Assembly (NCBI GenBank): GCA_003283685.1
Contig: QBWD01000024.1
Location: 1 to 16,506, forward strand
Source: Prochlorococcus sp. AG-315-D17
GTDB taxonomy: Bacteria > Cyanobacteriota > Cyanobacteriia > PCC-6307 > Cyanobiaceae
DNA length: 16,506 bases
Reading direction: 5' to 3'
The notes below the pieces were generated by a model, which had not been told where the DNA came from, did no database searches, and worked only from the letters and a program-made list of their open reading frames with translations. The position numbers and the translations under genes are program-made. Below are positions 1 through 6,469 of the stretch, one piece after another (position 1 is the first letter of the stretch; every line of letters begins with the position of its first letter).

Positions 1-190
1 ATTTATAGGCTTTAAATGGAGTAAAGAAGGTGCTGATGGTGCTAGAGCACTTTTATGGTGGAGACAATGGAAAAGATCACGAACACAGAGTAAATTATTT
101 TCTGAAAACTTAAATTCAATTTTCCAATATAATCGTGATGATTGTTTAGCCACCTTAATGATTGCAAAATGGCTCATTAATCATGACTAA
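1..190 (+). CDS. RecB-like (TM0106-type) nuclease, C-terminal fragment
   Basis: The plus strand is open from base 2 (frame of codons 2-4, 5-7 and so on) to a TAA at 188-190, giving the last 62 residues of a protein whose start lies outside the window. The tail reads ...LLWWRQWKRSRT... and then YNRDDCLATLMIAKWL. A Tyr-Asn-x-Asp-Asp-Cys-x-Ala-Thr block followed by a hydrophobic helix is the usual C-terminal motif of the RNase H-like exonuclease domain in TM0106/YprB-type RecB-family putative nucleases, where the second Asp belongs to the metal site. The family's substrate is unknown; DNA repair or RNA/DNA trimming is only a guess. It converges on the folate-binding gene, with 18 nt between the two stops. 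The family call rests on this motif alone, as the diagnostic N-terminal PD-(D/E)XK half is missing. Confidence 0.62.
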   Translation, partial: FIGFKWSKEGADGARALLWWRQWKRSRTQSKLFSENLNSIFQYNRDDCLATLMIAKWLINHD

Positions 191-208
191 ATAACCTTCC
201 CCTAAGCA

Positions 209-1051
209 TTAAGGATCACTAAAGGAAATTGGTCTTTTTAACTTTACATGATCACCATTCGTCGAAAATAGATAATCTTTATGCAAAGAATTTTTTCTAA
301 TCAAGGCAAGTCCATTAAAGGAATTTTGTTTAATTCTTATTGAAGATGTAATTATACCTGAGTTTTCCTGTATTCCATCACCTTTGTTTTTATTTTTGAA
401 TCTTTTCCCAACTTCAAAATCATTAGAATTACCATTAGCCTCCCAGAATCGAAGTTGATGTTTAAAAGAATTTGCCCTTAAAAATCTCGAAATCGCCTCT
501 TGCCCTAAATAACAACCTTTATCTACTTCTACAAAATCTCCTAATCCTAATTCATAAGGATTAGTTTCTCCATTTATCTCTCTATCGAATGATGGAATTC
601 CTTGTCTTATTTTCCATAGTTCCAACTCATTTAGACTTATTTTTTTATATTCATTAATTCCAGAAAGGAATTCATCATCTGATTTAATCCAATTAGATTG
701 CGATTCCTTCCATGACTCCTCTTCAGATATTATCTGCACTCTTCTACATTCATTAATTCCTTCTAAATTAACTTTATCAACTGGAAAAATAACTGAATCG
801 AATCCATCTTTAATAGAATTAATTTCACCACTAAGAATAATTAATTCTGCGATTTCATCCATTAATCTAATTTCTAATAAAGCTTTTAAATTCCCCTTGG
901 TTGATAGCCAACAACTTCTAAAAATTTTTTCCCTTTGTACTGAAATAACATCTGTAGTTGTTTGACCATGGAGGAAAGCACGTGTTCCCTCCCCTTTTAA
1001 AGTTAAGGAAGGGAAAGTTTCATCCCAAAGAAATAATTCCTTTTCAGTCAT
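209..1051 (-). CDS. ygfZ: YgfZ/GcvT-like folate-binding protein
   Basis: The 280-residue product belongs to the folate-binding YgfZ family, paralogues of the T-protein of the glycine cleavage system. In E. coli, YgfZ helps maintain certain Fe-S enzymes in a tetrahydrofolate-dependent way. The signature Lys-Gly-Cys-Tyr-x-Gly-Gln-Glu is intact at about residues 178-185 (KGCYLGQE), including the functionally important Cys180. An N-terminal GcvT-type segment (FLHGQTTTDV, 26-35) and the YELGLGDFVEVDKG approach to the signature support the assignment. Length is normal for cyanobacterial members. The ATG at 1049-1051 shares one base with the pyrE stop codon (TAATG), so translation is probably coupled and the two genes form an operon. 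Nothing links it directly to pyrimidine synthesis, so the pairing may just be compaction. A genuine GcvT is unlikely because the protein is about 80-90 residues shorter than glycine-cleavage T-proteins. Confidence 0.87.
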   Translation of the reverse strand: MTEKELFLWDETFPSLTLKGEGTRAFLHGQTTTDVISVQREKIFRSCWLSTKGNLKALLEIRLMDEIAELIILSGEINSIKDGFDSVIFPVDKVNLEGINECRRVQIISEEESWKESQSNWIKSDDEFLSGINEYKKISLNELELWKIRQGIPSFDREINGETNPYELGLGDFVEVDKGCYLGQEAISRFLRANSFKHQLRFWEANGNSNDFEVGKRFKNKNKGDGIQENSGIITSSIRIKQNSFNGLALIRKNSLHKDYLFSTNGDHVKLKRPISFSDP

Positions 1052-1629
1052 TACAAACTTTTAGCTCTCTCAACAATTTCATCAAGTTTGAAAAGGCTAA
1101 CCAAGTCCAAATCAGCTTCTTTCATAGCAGACTCGCCTCCTTCTTTCCTATCTACTATGGTTACTACTTTTTCAACCAAATAGCCTTCTTTTCTAAGTTG
1201 ATTAACCGCTTTCAATGAAGAGCCTCCGGTTGTTACTACGTCTTCAAGTACAGTAATAAGTGAGCCTTTTGGAGGTAAAGGACCTTCCAACCAAGATCCC
1301 GTTCCATGTCCTTTTGCTTCTTTTCTCACAATTAAGCCGCTTAGTTCTCTCTTTTGCTGAGCTGCAAACACTACAACTCCACTTACTAAGGGATCAGCTC
1401 CTAAAGTTAAACCAGCCACCGCTAAAGCATTGAGATCGATATGACTTAGAAGCAATGAACTAATCGAGACAAGTCCTTTTCCAGAAAGACTTACTGGCTT
1501 GCAGTTGACATAATGAGAACTCTTTTTACCTGATGACAAAGAAAAATCCCCAAACTTATAAGATTTTTGAGCAAGAAAAGTCAAAAGATCTTGTCTAATT
1601 CCTTCGTATGAAGTAGTCAATTCGTTCAT
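1051..1629 (-). CDS. pyrE: Orotate phosphoribosyltransferase
   Basis: PyrE converts orotate plus PRPP to orotidine 5'-monophosphate, the fifth step of de novo pyrimidine synthesis, in the cytoplasm. The 192-residue protein has the type I phosphoribosyltransferase layout: a substrate segment [14 protein letters not shown] (31-44), the mobile catalytic loop [15 protein letters not shown] (102-116, with Lys103, Lys106 and His108 in the expected places), and the PRPP-binding motif [11 protein letters not shown] (127-137) with its two acidic residues. Length is normal. It starts at ATG 1627-1629, about 108 nt from the divergent tRNA gene, and is the promoter-proximal gene of a two-gene unit with the YgfZ-like gene, overlapping it by one base. 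I see no attenuator or pyrimidine-responsive leader upstream. Confidence 0.96.
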   Translation of the reverse strand: MNELTTSYEGIRQDLLTFLAQKSYKFGDFSLSSGKKSSHYVNCKPVSLSGKGLVSISSLLLSHIDLNALAVAGLTLGADPLVSGVVVFAAQQKRELSGLIVRKEAKGHGTGSWLEGPLPPKGSLITVLEDVVTTGGSSLKAVNQLRKEGYLVEKVVTIVDRKEGGESAMKEADLDLVSLFKLDEIVERAKSL

Positions 1630-1737
1630 ATCCTTATATACAAGCTTAATTATTAAACATCTTGGTGGTATCAGGAATATATTTACTTATAGCAAACCAA
1701 TTAACTATCATCATAAAAGATTTGGTTCTGCTCTCTT

Positions 1738-1810
1738 GGGGGTCTAGCGATCTGGTGAACGCACCAAACTCATAATTTGGCTCAGGCGAGTTCGATCCTC
1801 GCGACCCCCA
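1738..1810 (+). tRNA. tRNA-Met (CAU), elongator type
   Basis: A complete 73-nt cloverleaf folds by eye. The acceptor stem is 1738-1744 (GGGGGTC) with 1803-1809 (GACCCCC), with discriminator A1810. The D-stem is 1747-1749 with 1760-1762. The anticodon stem is CCAAA (1764-1768) with TTTGG (1776-1780), with anticodon CAT at 1771-1773. The T-stem is 1786-1790 with 1798-1802, around TTCGATC. The 3' CCA is not encoded. Position 1 pairs with 72 and the anticodon stem lacks the three G-C pairs of initiator tRNA, so this is not tRNA-fMet. An Ile2 species carrying lysidine at C34 also has a CAT gene anticodon. The E. coli TilS-preferred C4-G69 and C5-G68 pairs are absent here (G4 and G5 instead), which favours elongator Met but does not prove it. 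Confidence 0.93.
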
Positions 1811-1824
1811 TAGAAAAATTCTTA

Positions 1825-3102
1825 ATGAATTTATTACTTCTTTGCATTTTGCTTGTACTACCAGCATTTTTCAATGCAGCGGAAGTAGCAATATTACGTA
1901 TACGTCCTACTAAAGCTCAAAGGCTGGTCGATGAAGGTCTTTCCGGCTCAAATTCTATTCTTCGCCTTCAGAAAAAATTAAGGCGAACTCTCTCGATCTC
2001 TCAACTAGGAATAACCCTATCTTTGACTTCCTTAGGTTGGGTTTGTAAAGATTTAGCAAGTTATTGGTGGACAGGAGAAGCTTTATTTAGCCGTTTTTTT
2101 AATTTATTTTTTTTAATAAGTATTGTTTTCCTCGTAACTGTTATAGCTGGACTGGTACCAAAAGCTTTAGTTCTAAGTCAACCAGAACCATCAGCGCTAA
2201 AGCTGTCCCCACTATTGGAGTCGGCAATAAGGTGGATGACTCCATTACTTGCAATATTAGAAAAAATCACTTCGTTAATACTTAGAGTTATCGGCCTAAA
2301 TTCTCAATCAGAAACTCTTGTCAATGCCTTTTCAGCAGCAGAACTGGAAAAATTAATAGAAACAGGTGGGGTAACCGGTTTAAAACCTGACGAAAGAAAT
2401 ATTCTTGAAGGTGTTTTCGCCTTACGAGATACTCAAGTTCGAGAGGTTATGGTCCCAAGATCAGGAATGGTAACACTCTCAAGAGAAGTGCGTTTTGCGC
2501 AAATGATGGAAGAAGTTCATAAAACTAAGCATGCGCGATTTCTAGTTATAGATAACTCCCTTGACAAAGTTCTTGGGGTTCTAGACCTAAGGCAACTTGC
2601 TGATCCCATAGCTAAAGGAAAAATGAAAGCAGATACATCTTTAGAACCTTATATAAAACCAGTTGCTCGTGTTTTGGAAACCTCTACTTTGGAAGAACTC
2701 TTACCTTTAATAAAGAAAGGAAATCCCCTTTTACTAGTTGTTGATGAATATGGAGGTACAGAAGGTTTGATCACCTCCGCTGATTTAACAGGCGAAATTG
2801 TTGGGGATGAAATTCAATCTGACAATAAAGAGCCTGAACTTAGGCCAATTAATGAACAAAGAAACATATGGCTTACTTCGGGTGACATCGAAATAATTGA
2901 CCTTAACAAGCAACTAACATTAGAGTTACCGGAGGCTGATGATCATTACACACTTGCAGGCTTTTTATTAGAAAAGCTCCAAGAAGTTCCAGTATCAGGA
3001 AAAACTCTAATTCACAATGAGATTCACTTTGAAATCATCTCAATGAAAGGTCCAAGAATTAACCAAGTAAAAATAATTCTTCCAAAAAATCCCATGCAAT
3101 AA
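1825..3102 (+). CDS. CNNM/CBS/CorC-domain membrane protein (hemolysin-like family)
   Basis: The 425-residue protein of the HlyC/CorC/CNNM family is thought to act in divalent cation (Mg2+ or Co2+) transport or homeostasis at the inner membrane; 'hemolysin' is a historical label. An N-terminal CNNM region has hydrophobic segments at about 1-20, 57-75, 90-117 and 125-155, with the family-typical NAAEVAI after the first. A CBS pair at about 205-330 contains VREVMVPR (205-212) and DEYGGTEGLIT (307-317). The C-terminal CorC_HlyC domain (about 345-420) carries GFLLEKLQEVPVSG. The frame is open further up through the tRNA from a TTG, but ATG 1825 removes that tRNA-derived peptide and matches the family's hydrophobic start. 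It begins 14 nt after the tRNA and probably shares its transcript. The dehydrogenase follows after 45 nt. Confidence 0.9.
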   Translation: MNLLLLCILLVLPAFFNAAEVAILRIRPTKAQRLVDEGLSGSNSILRLQKKLRRTLSISQLGITLSLTSLGWVCKDLASYWWTGEALFSRFFNLFFLISIVFLVTVIAGLVPKALVLSQPEPSALKLSPLLESAIRWMTPLLAILEKITSLILRVIGLNSQSETLVNAFSAAELEKLIETGGVTGLKPDERNILEGVFALRDTQVREVMVPRSGMVTLSREVRFAQMMEEVHKTKHARFLVIDNSLDKVLGVLDLRQLADPIAKGKMKADTSLEPYIKPVARVLETSTLEELLPLIKKGNPLLLVVDEYGGTEGLITSADLTGEIVGDEIQSDNKEPELRPINEQRNIWLTSGDIEIIDLNKQLTLELPEADDHYTLAGFLLEKLQEVPVSGKTLIHNEIHFEIISMKGPRINQVKIILPKNPMQ

Positions 3103-3147
3103 CTATCTTAAAAAGCCCTCAAATGCCATCTAAAAATAATTTCTAAT

Positions 3148-4152
3148 ATGAATAAAAATATTGCTCCAGTAAAGGTTGGGGTTATAGGAATTGGGAATAT
3201 GGGATGGCACCATGCAAGAGTTCTAAGTCTTTTAAAAGATGCTGAACTTATTGGAGTTGCGGATCCAGATAGCAAGCGTGGTAATTTAGCTAAGGAACAA
3301 TTTAATTGCAATTGGTACAAAAACTATAAGGACTTATTAAATGAAGTCGAAGCTGTATGCATTGCTGTACCTACTTTATTACATCATTCAGTAGGTCTTG
3401 AATCTCTGAATTCTGGAAAGCATGTATTAATTGAAAAACCTATAGCCGCCAGTAAAGAAGAAGCCTCATCTTTAATTAATGCCTCAAATAATGCAAAGAA
3501 AATATTACAAGTTGGGCATATTGAAAGATTTAACCCAGCTTTTAGAGAGTTAACAAAAGTAGTCGCAAATGAAAAAGTAGTAGTTCTCGAAGCAAGAAGG
3601 CATAGTCCTCATTCTGATCGAGCCAATGATGTTTCAGTTGTCTTAGACTTAATGATTCATGATATTGATTTAGTAATTGAACTTGCAAATTCCAAAGTTG
3701 TAAGACTTGCCGCTGTTGGTGGATGTACGGGGAAAGGGCCTATGGATTATGTCAATGCAACACTTGGTTTTCAAAATGGTGTAGTAGCAAGTCTTACAGC
3801 CAGCAAAATGAGCCATAGAAAGATTAGGAACTTAAGTGCTCATTGCAAAGAAAGTCTTATAGAAACAGATTTCTTAAATCACAATATTCATATTCATAGA
3901 CAAGCTCATGAGTGGTATTCAGCTGACCATGGAGAATTACTTTATAGAAATGATGGTTTTATCGAAGAAGTAAGCACAACATCAATTGAGCCTTTATATG
4001 CTGAGTTGGAGCATTTTCTTCAGTGCGTCAGAGGCAAAGAGAAACCAGCCGTGGACGGTCTTCAAGCATCAAGAGCATTGCATCTTGCTAATTTGATAGA
4101 GAAAGCCGTTGAGAACCAAAACCAAGGCATTTCCATAGATGAAGGAATATAG
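3148..4152 (+). CDS. Gfo/Idh/MocA-family oxidoreductase, possible nucleotide-sugar dehydrogenase
   Basis: This 334-residue NAD(P)-dependent dehydrogenase has an N-terminal Rossmann domain with GIGNMG (14-19) and an acidic Asp39 at the end of the second strand, suggesting NAD preference. The family motif EKP (96-98) contributes the lysine near the active site, and the C-terminal substrate domain has GHIERFNPAF (123-132) and LDLMIHDIDL (166-175, with the His-Asp pair). The GHIERFNPA motif recurs in members annotated as UDP-N-acetylglucosamine 3-dehydrogenases and WlbA-like UDP-sugar oxidases, so a role in cell-envelope sugar synthesis is plausible but unproven. It lies 45 nt after the CNNM gene on the same strand and is followed by a strong terminator, so it is the last gene of that unit. 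No glycosyltransferase or aminotransferase partner is adjacent, which leaves the substrate open. Confidence 0.85.
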   Translation: MNKNIAPVKVGVIGIGNMGWHHARVLSLLKDAELIGVADPDSKRGNLAKEQFNCNWYKNYKDLLNEVEAVCIAVPTLLHHSVGLESLNSGKHVLIEKPIAASKEEASSLINASNNAKKILQVGHIERFNPAFRELTKVVANEKVVVLEARRHSPHSDRANDVSVVLDLMIHDIDLVIELANSKVVRLAAVGGCTGKGPMDYVNATLGFQNGVVASLTASKMSHRKIRNLSAHCKESLIETDFLNHNIHIHRQAHEWYSADHGELLYRNDGFIEEVSTTSIEPLYAELEHFLQCVRGKEKPAVDGLQASRALHLANLIEKAVENQNQGISIDEGI

Positions 4153-4197
4153 TAAAAGTTAGAAGTATCTAAATTAATAGAAAAACATCTCATAAAG

Positions 4198-4232
4198 AAA
4201 TGCGACAGATGATTAGATCAACTGTCGCATTT
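4198..4232 (+). terminator. Rho-independent terminator after the dehydrogenase gene
   Basis: AAATGCGACAG (4198-4208) pairs perfectly with CTGTCGCATTT (4222-4232) across a 13-nt loop, and the right arm runs into TTTTTGGTTTT. It starts 46 nt after the dehydrogenase stop, on the strand that needs it. It also separates this unit from psbK, which arrives from the opposite direction; because of the A-run on the left it could work weakly both ways. Confidence 0.85.
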
Positions 4233-4303
4233 TTGGTTTTCAAGAAAACCTCTTACTTTTTTTGATCTTTTAAAATCAATCTAAAATAAAGAAATTTAAG
4301 TCC

Positions 4304-4447
4304 CTAACGGAACCCAACTGCTGCTTGCCAAACAAATACAAGCAGAAAAAAGAAGATAGGTATTAGTGGAAGTACATCCACAGTTGGAGCAAAAGCCTGA
4401 TATGCAGTAGGAAGTTCAGAAAACAAGCTGAGATTAAACAGTGCCAT
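4304..4447 (-). CDS. psbK: Photosystem II reaction centre protein K
   Basis: This 47-residue gene reads [16 protein letters not shown] at the start and ends [10 protein letters not shown]. PsbK is a single-span low-molecular-weight subunit of the photosystem II core, near CP43 in the thylakoid membrane. The first nine or ten residues correspond to the usual cleaved presequence, giving a mature form of about 37 residues beginning near (S)ELPTAYQAF. The hydrophobic segment from [12 protein letters not shown] to VFVW is the transmembrane helix, and the QAAVGFR ending is highly conserved. Start is ATG at 4445-4447 and stop is TAG at 4304-4306. It lies 34 nt downstream of tgt on the same strand, an arrangement I recall from other cyanobacteria, so it may be read from the tgt promoter, from one inside tgt, or both. 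No clear hairpin terminator follows, only an AT-rich stretch. Confidence 0.95.
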   Translation of the reverse strand: MALFNLSLFSELPTAYQAFAPTVDVLPLIPIFFFLLVFVWQAAVGFR

Positions 4448-4481
4448 CCCTAAGAAATAATGGACGTATTAAGCTTGCACG

Positions 4482-5600
4482 TTACCACGTATGACGCGCT
4501 TTGGACTGACTCTGCCATGGAGCGAAATCCTCTGAAAAACAACCTTCTTCAATTGCCTGCCGCATTGCACTAGTAAAACGAATCAAATGAGTGAGATTAT
4601 GAAGGCTTAAAAGAGTAAGACCTAGTAATTCTTTGTTACGAATTAAATGATGAATATATGACCTTGAATAGCAAGTACAAGCTTCGCAGGAACAAGATGA
4701 ATCCAATGGCTTGAAATCATCTTTAAAACAAGAGTTTCTCAAATTCCAAGTCTCTCCCCTAATCAAAGCACTGCCGTGTCTACCTAATCGCGTTGGAATA
4801 ACGCAATCAAAAAGATCAACACCATTTGCTACCGCAATAGCCATTTCTCTCAAGGTCCCAATTCCCATCAAATATCTAGGCCGATCTTCAGGTAATAGAG
4901 GACATACTTGTCTAACAATTTTATGCATTTGGGTAATGGGCTCACCAACACTTACCCCTCCAATTGCAATCCCAGGCAAATCAAAGCCTGAGACAATTTT
5001 TGCACTCAATTCTCTCAAGTGACTAAAACATCCACCTTGAACTATTCCAAAAAGTACTTGATCATTTGTTGAGTGAGCATTAATGCATCTTTCCAACCAT
5101 AAATGAGTTCTATTACAGGCCGCTTCAACATCTACTTCACTAGCAGGGAAAGGAGGACATTGGTCAAAAGCCATTGCAATATTTGAGCCTAATGACATTT
5201 GTATTTGAGTAGCTTTTTCTGGTGTTATATAAATTTGTTTTCCATCTCTAGGGTTTTGAAAAGAGACACCATCATTATCGATTTTATTTAGTTTAGCCAA
5301 ACTAAATACCTGAAATCCCCCTGAGTCAGTAAGTATTGGTTTAGACCAATTCATAAATTTATGTAATCCACCTGCCGATTGAACAATTTCTTCACCTGGT
5401 TGAAGATGAAGATGAAAGGTATTAGCAAGAATCATTTCAGCCCCTGTTCCCTCTAGTTGCTTAGAGGTAACTCCCTTTACGGTCCCTAAAGTCCCTACTG
5501 GCATAAATCTAGGGGTATTGACTATGCCATTATTTGTCTTCAAAGAACCAATTCGAGCTAAAGTCGAATTGCATCTATTTTTAATTTCAAAAGAGAACAC
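4482..5600 (-). CDS. tgt: tRNA-guanine (queuine) transglycosylase
   Basis: This 372-residue bacterial Tgt exchanges guanine 34 for preQ1 in the GUN anticodons of Asp, Asn, His and Tyr tRNAs, an early tRNA-side step of queuosine formation. Visible family features are LANTFHL (58-64), [10 protein letters not shown] (91-100) with the general base Asp92, GIVQGG (185-190), the preQ1-pocket AIGGVSVGE (212-220), DCVIPTR (265-271) with nucleophile Asp265, and a zinc site C-x-C-x2-C-x25-H built from Cys303, Cys305, Cys308 and His334. Length is normal. The start is a GTG (5598-5600); the following FSFEI corresponds to the family N-terminus and no ATG lies nearby in frame. psbK follows 34 nt later. Upstream is a perfect inverted repeat (5622-5637) shared with the divergent cobS. 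Confidence 0.95.
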   Translation of the reverse strand: MFSFEIKNRCNSTLARIGSLKTNNGIVNTPRFMPVGTLGTVKGVTSKQLEGTGAEMILANTFHLHLQPGEEIVQSAGGLHKFMNWSKPILTDSGGFQVFSLAKLNKIDNDGVSFQNPRDGKQIYITPEKATQIQMSLGSNIAMAFDQCPPFPASEVDVEAACNRTHLWLERCINAHSTNDQVLFGIVQGGCFSHLRELSAKIVSGFDLPGIAIGGVSVGEPITQMHKIVRQVCPLLPEDRPRYLMGIGTLREMAIAVANGVDLFDCVIPTRLGRHGSALIRGETWNLRNSCFKDDFKPLDSSCSCEACTCYSRSYIHHLIRNKELLGLTLLSLHNLTHLIRFTSAMRQAIEEGCFSEDFAPWQSQSKARHTW

Positions 5601-5621
5601 AGGATTTTTGCAAATATTTCA

Positions 5622-5637
5622 GATACCAAAAGGTATC
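5622..5637. repeat. Perfect inverted repeat between tgt and cobS
   Basis: GATACCAAAAGGTATC consists of two 6-base arms around AAAA, centred 29-30 bases upstream of the tgt GTG. In tgt mRNA it would form a small hairpin in the leader; as DNA it has the symmetry of a dimeric regulator's operator. It has no following U-tract on either strand, so it is unlikely to be a terminator, and it does not match preQ1 riboswitch or B12-box consensus as I know them. Confidence 0.5.
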
Positions 5638-5731
5638 AATTTAATTATCTAACTAATTTGAGATCTAAAAAACAATTGAGGTTGAAATTCTGATTTGTCT
5701 AAAATGGCTAAATGACCTTGCCGGCGCATGG

Positions 5732-6469
5732 ATGTTCTATACCATTTTACCTAAATGGCCATTCATAAAGCCTAGCTTTAAGAGAATTGCACGTTTCTCT
5801 CCCCTAATTGGTCTTTTCATTGGTCTCATTCAATCATTAACTTGGTTTTTATTGAGATTCTTAGGTTGGCCTTATATTTCAGCATCTTTAGTTTCAATCA
5901 TAATTACTATTTTTATTTCTGGCGGGCTTCATGTTGATGGGTTGATGGATACAGCAGACGGGATAGGAGCAGGTTCATCCAAACGCTATATAGCAATGAA
6001 AGATAGCAGAGTCGGTGCAATGGGAGTGCAAAGCTTTTCAATTATTTTAATTCTCCAATTAGCTGCAATAATAAAACTTGGTTTATATGCACCATTAGCA
6101 TTTCCTATGATTTCATTCTGGGGAAGATTTTCACAAATTATTGCGATAGGTAATTACAAATATATTGGAGTAAAAGGATCAAATTCATTCCACCAAAAAT
6201 ACTGGGAAGGGACTTTAAATGAAATAAAACCATCATTAATTATTTTAGGGTCAATAATAATTCTTTTTTTGACTTTAACAGCACCAAATATATCTAATAC
6301 TTTATTACTAATATACTGCTTATTTTCTGGATTAGCCACTTCAATGTTAATACCATATATTATAAACAAGCTAATTGAAGGGCATAGCGGTGATACTTAT
6401 GGAGCGACTATTTTAACTGTAGAAACAACCAATCTACTATTAATGAGTTTCATTTTCGGCCCCAAATAA
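5732..6469 (+). CDS. cobS: Adenosylcobinamide-GDP ribazoletransferase (cobalamin synthase)
   Basis: CobS joins adenosylcobinamide-GDP and alpha-ribazole (or its phosphate) in the last steps of cobamide assembly and is an integral membrane enzyme. The hallmark motifs are GGLHVDGLMDTADG (64-77), DSRVGAMG (91-98) and GHSGDTYGA (217-225), with multiple hydrophobic helices between them. From this ATG the protein has 245 residues. The coordinates use the only nearby in-frame ATG, but the frame is open upstream to 5669 and encodes WLNDLAGAW immediately before MFYT, which looks like family sequence. The true start is therefore probably a non-AUG codon near 5687-5693, behind a GAGG at 5678-5681. The 3' end overlaps the convergent histidine kinase by 20 nt. 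Other cobamide genes are not in the window. Confidence 0.93.
   Translation: MFYTILPKWPFIKPSFKRIARFSPLIGLFIGLIQSLTWFLLRFLGWPYISASLVSIIITIFISGGLHVDGLMDTADGIGAGSSKRYIAMKDSRVGAMGVQSFSIILILQLAAIIKLGLYAPLAFPMISFWGRFSQIIAIGNYKYIGVKGSNSFHQKYWEGTLNEIKPSLIILGSIIILFLTLTAPNISNTLLLIYCLFSGLATSMLIPYIINKLIEGHSGDTYGATILTVETTNLLLMSFIFGPK

Noticed and set aside
958..1218. An 86-codon plus-strand open frame across the ygfZ/pyrE junction
   Set aside because: It is antisense to two well-supported genes and has no recognisable protein features.
1777..1824. Upstream extension of the CNNM protein from a TTG inside the tRNA
   Set aside because: These codons are the 3' half of the tRNA gene; ATG 1825 starts directly with the family's hydrophobic segment.
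4233..4303. psbK terminator in the TTGATCTTTTAAAATCAA segment
   Set aside because: Pairing is short, AT-only and interrupted, so it is not convincing as a hairpin terminator.
5601..5731. Cobalamin riboswitch ahead of cobS or preQ1 riboswitch ahead of tgt
   Set aside because: I find neither a B12-box-like sequence nor a preQ1-type hairpin with its A-rich tail and C-rich partner; the only structure is the short palindrome.
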